From RGIG990 sp045589455 (GTDB lineage: Bacteria; Verrucomicrobiota; Kiritimatiellia; RFP12; UBA3636), in assembly GCA_045589455.1 (NCBI GenBank), contig JAZNPC010000050.1, positions 1 to 13,802 on the forward strand: DNA of 13,802 nucleotides, written 5' to 3'. The translations under genes and the position numbers were made by a program. Positions within the stretch are counted from its first letter, which is position 1; each line of letters starts with the position of its first letter. This document shows, piece after piece, positions 13,758 through 13,802 of the stretch. A model generated the notes under the pieces. The model had not been told where the DNA came from, made no database searches, and was given only the letters and a program-made list of their open reading frames with translations.

Positions 13758-13802
13758 ATGGCTTGTTTTACTAATTTTCAAGGGTATTTATTCCTTTGCT
13801 CA
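13758..13802 (+). CDS. Start of an unidentified gene, truncated by the window end
   Basis: ATG 13758 has TAGGAG six bases upstream and a promoter before that, and the frame stays open to the window edge (15 codons, MACFTNFQGYLFLCS). I do not recognise the product from so little sequence. The promoter, ribosome-binding site and isolated position after a terminator argue that it is real. Confidence 0.5.
   Translation, partial: MACFTNFQGYLFLCS

Noticed and set aside
13665..13802. Insertion-sequence end, because GGCTGTTGCAAA resembles IS6-family termini
   Set aside because: The sequence is one arm of a perfect terminator hairpin directly after the MFS stop codon, and too little of the next gene is present to call a transposase.

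Overview
The window looks like chromosomal DNA from a moderately AT-rich, Gram-negative-type bacterium, most likely in the PVC group (Lentisphaerota, Kiritimatiellota or Verrucomicrobiota). Three things point there. There are two large secreted beta-helix type proteins carrying the GGR(V/I)AI and '(D)IGCYE' style motifs that such genomes hold in quantity. TrmD carries an 'LTNGAIAA' knot variant that I associate with this group. The housekeeping cluster is rpsP-trmD-rplS-rnhB. The placement rests on recognising protein families, not on a tree.

Layout, left to right. (1) 3-575: the 3' end of a secreted repeat protein, closed by a strong terminator. (2) 679-1467: a non-coding array of three copies of a roughly 230-300 bp modular repeat. 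Each copy has two opposed blocks of 8-bp units (NNCAAACT, then AGTTTGNN) followed by small palindromes punctuated by the heptamer ATGAAGC. (3) A promoter and a LacI-type palindromic operator precede an 858-residue exported protein (N-terminal beta-sandwich-like region, two Fn3-like domains, C-terminal parallel beta-helix), which ends at a UUCG-loop terminator. (4) On the minus strand, two tandem paralogous lipoproteins share a bidirectional terminator. (5) Divergent from them, nadA (quinolinate synthase) and a B12-binding-type radical SAM enzyme probably share a promoter. (6) After a terminator comes the ribosomal/tRNA-modification operon rpsP-trmD-rplS-rnhB, with translationally coupled TAATG junctions and no rimM. 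(7) A GC-rich 320-bp gap holds 'cgcagag' tandem units and a large imperfect palindrome. (8) A family 17 glycosyltransferase and an MFS transporter follow, then a terminator, a promoter and the first 15 codons of another gene cut off by the window end.

The genes fall into two groups. Core metabolism and translation are represented by nadA and by rpsP-trmD-rplS-rnhB. The cell surface is represented by two exported beta-rich proteins, two lipoproteins and a glycosyltransferase. The least explained part is the repeat array between the two surface-protein genes. Its copies differ by whole modules, which suggests recombination at the short repeats. No defence system, CRISPR array, phage or complete insertion sequence is visible.
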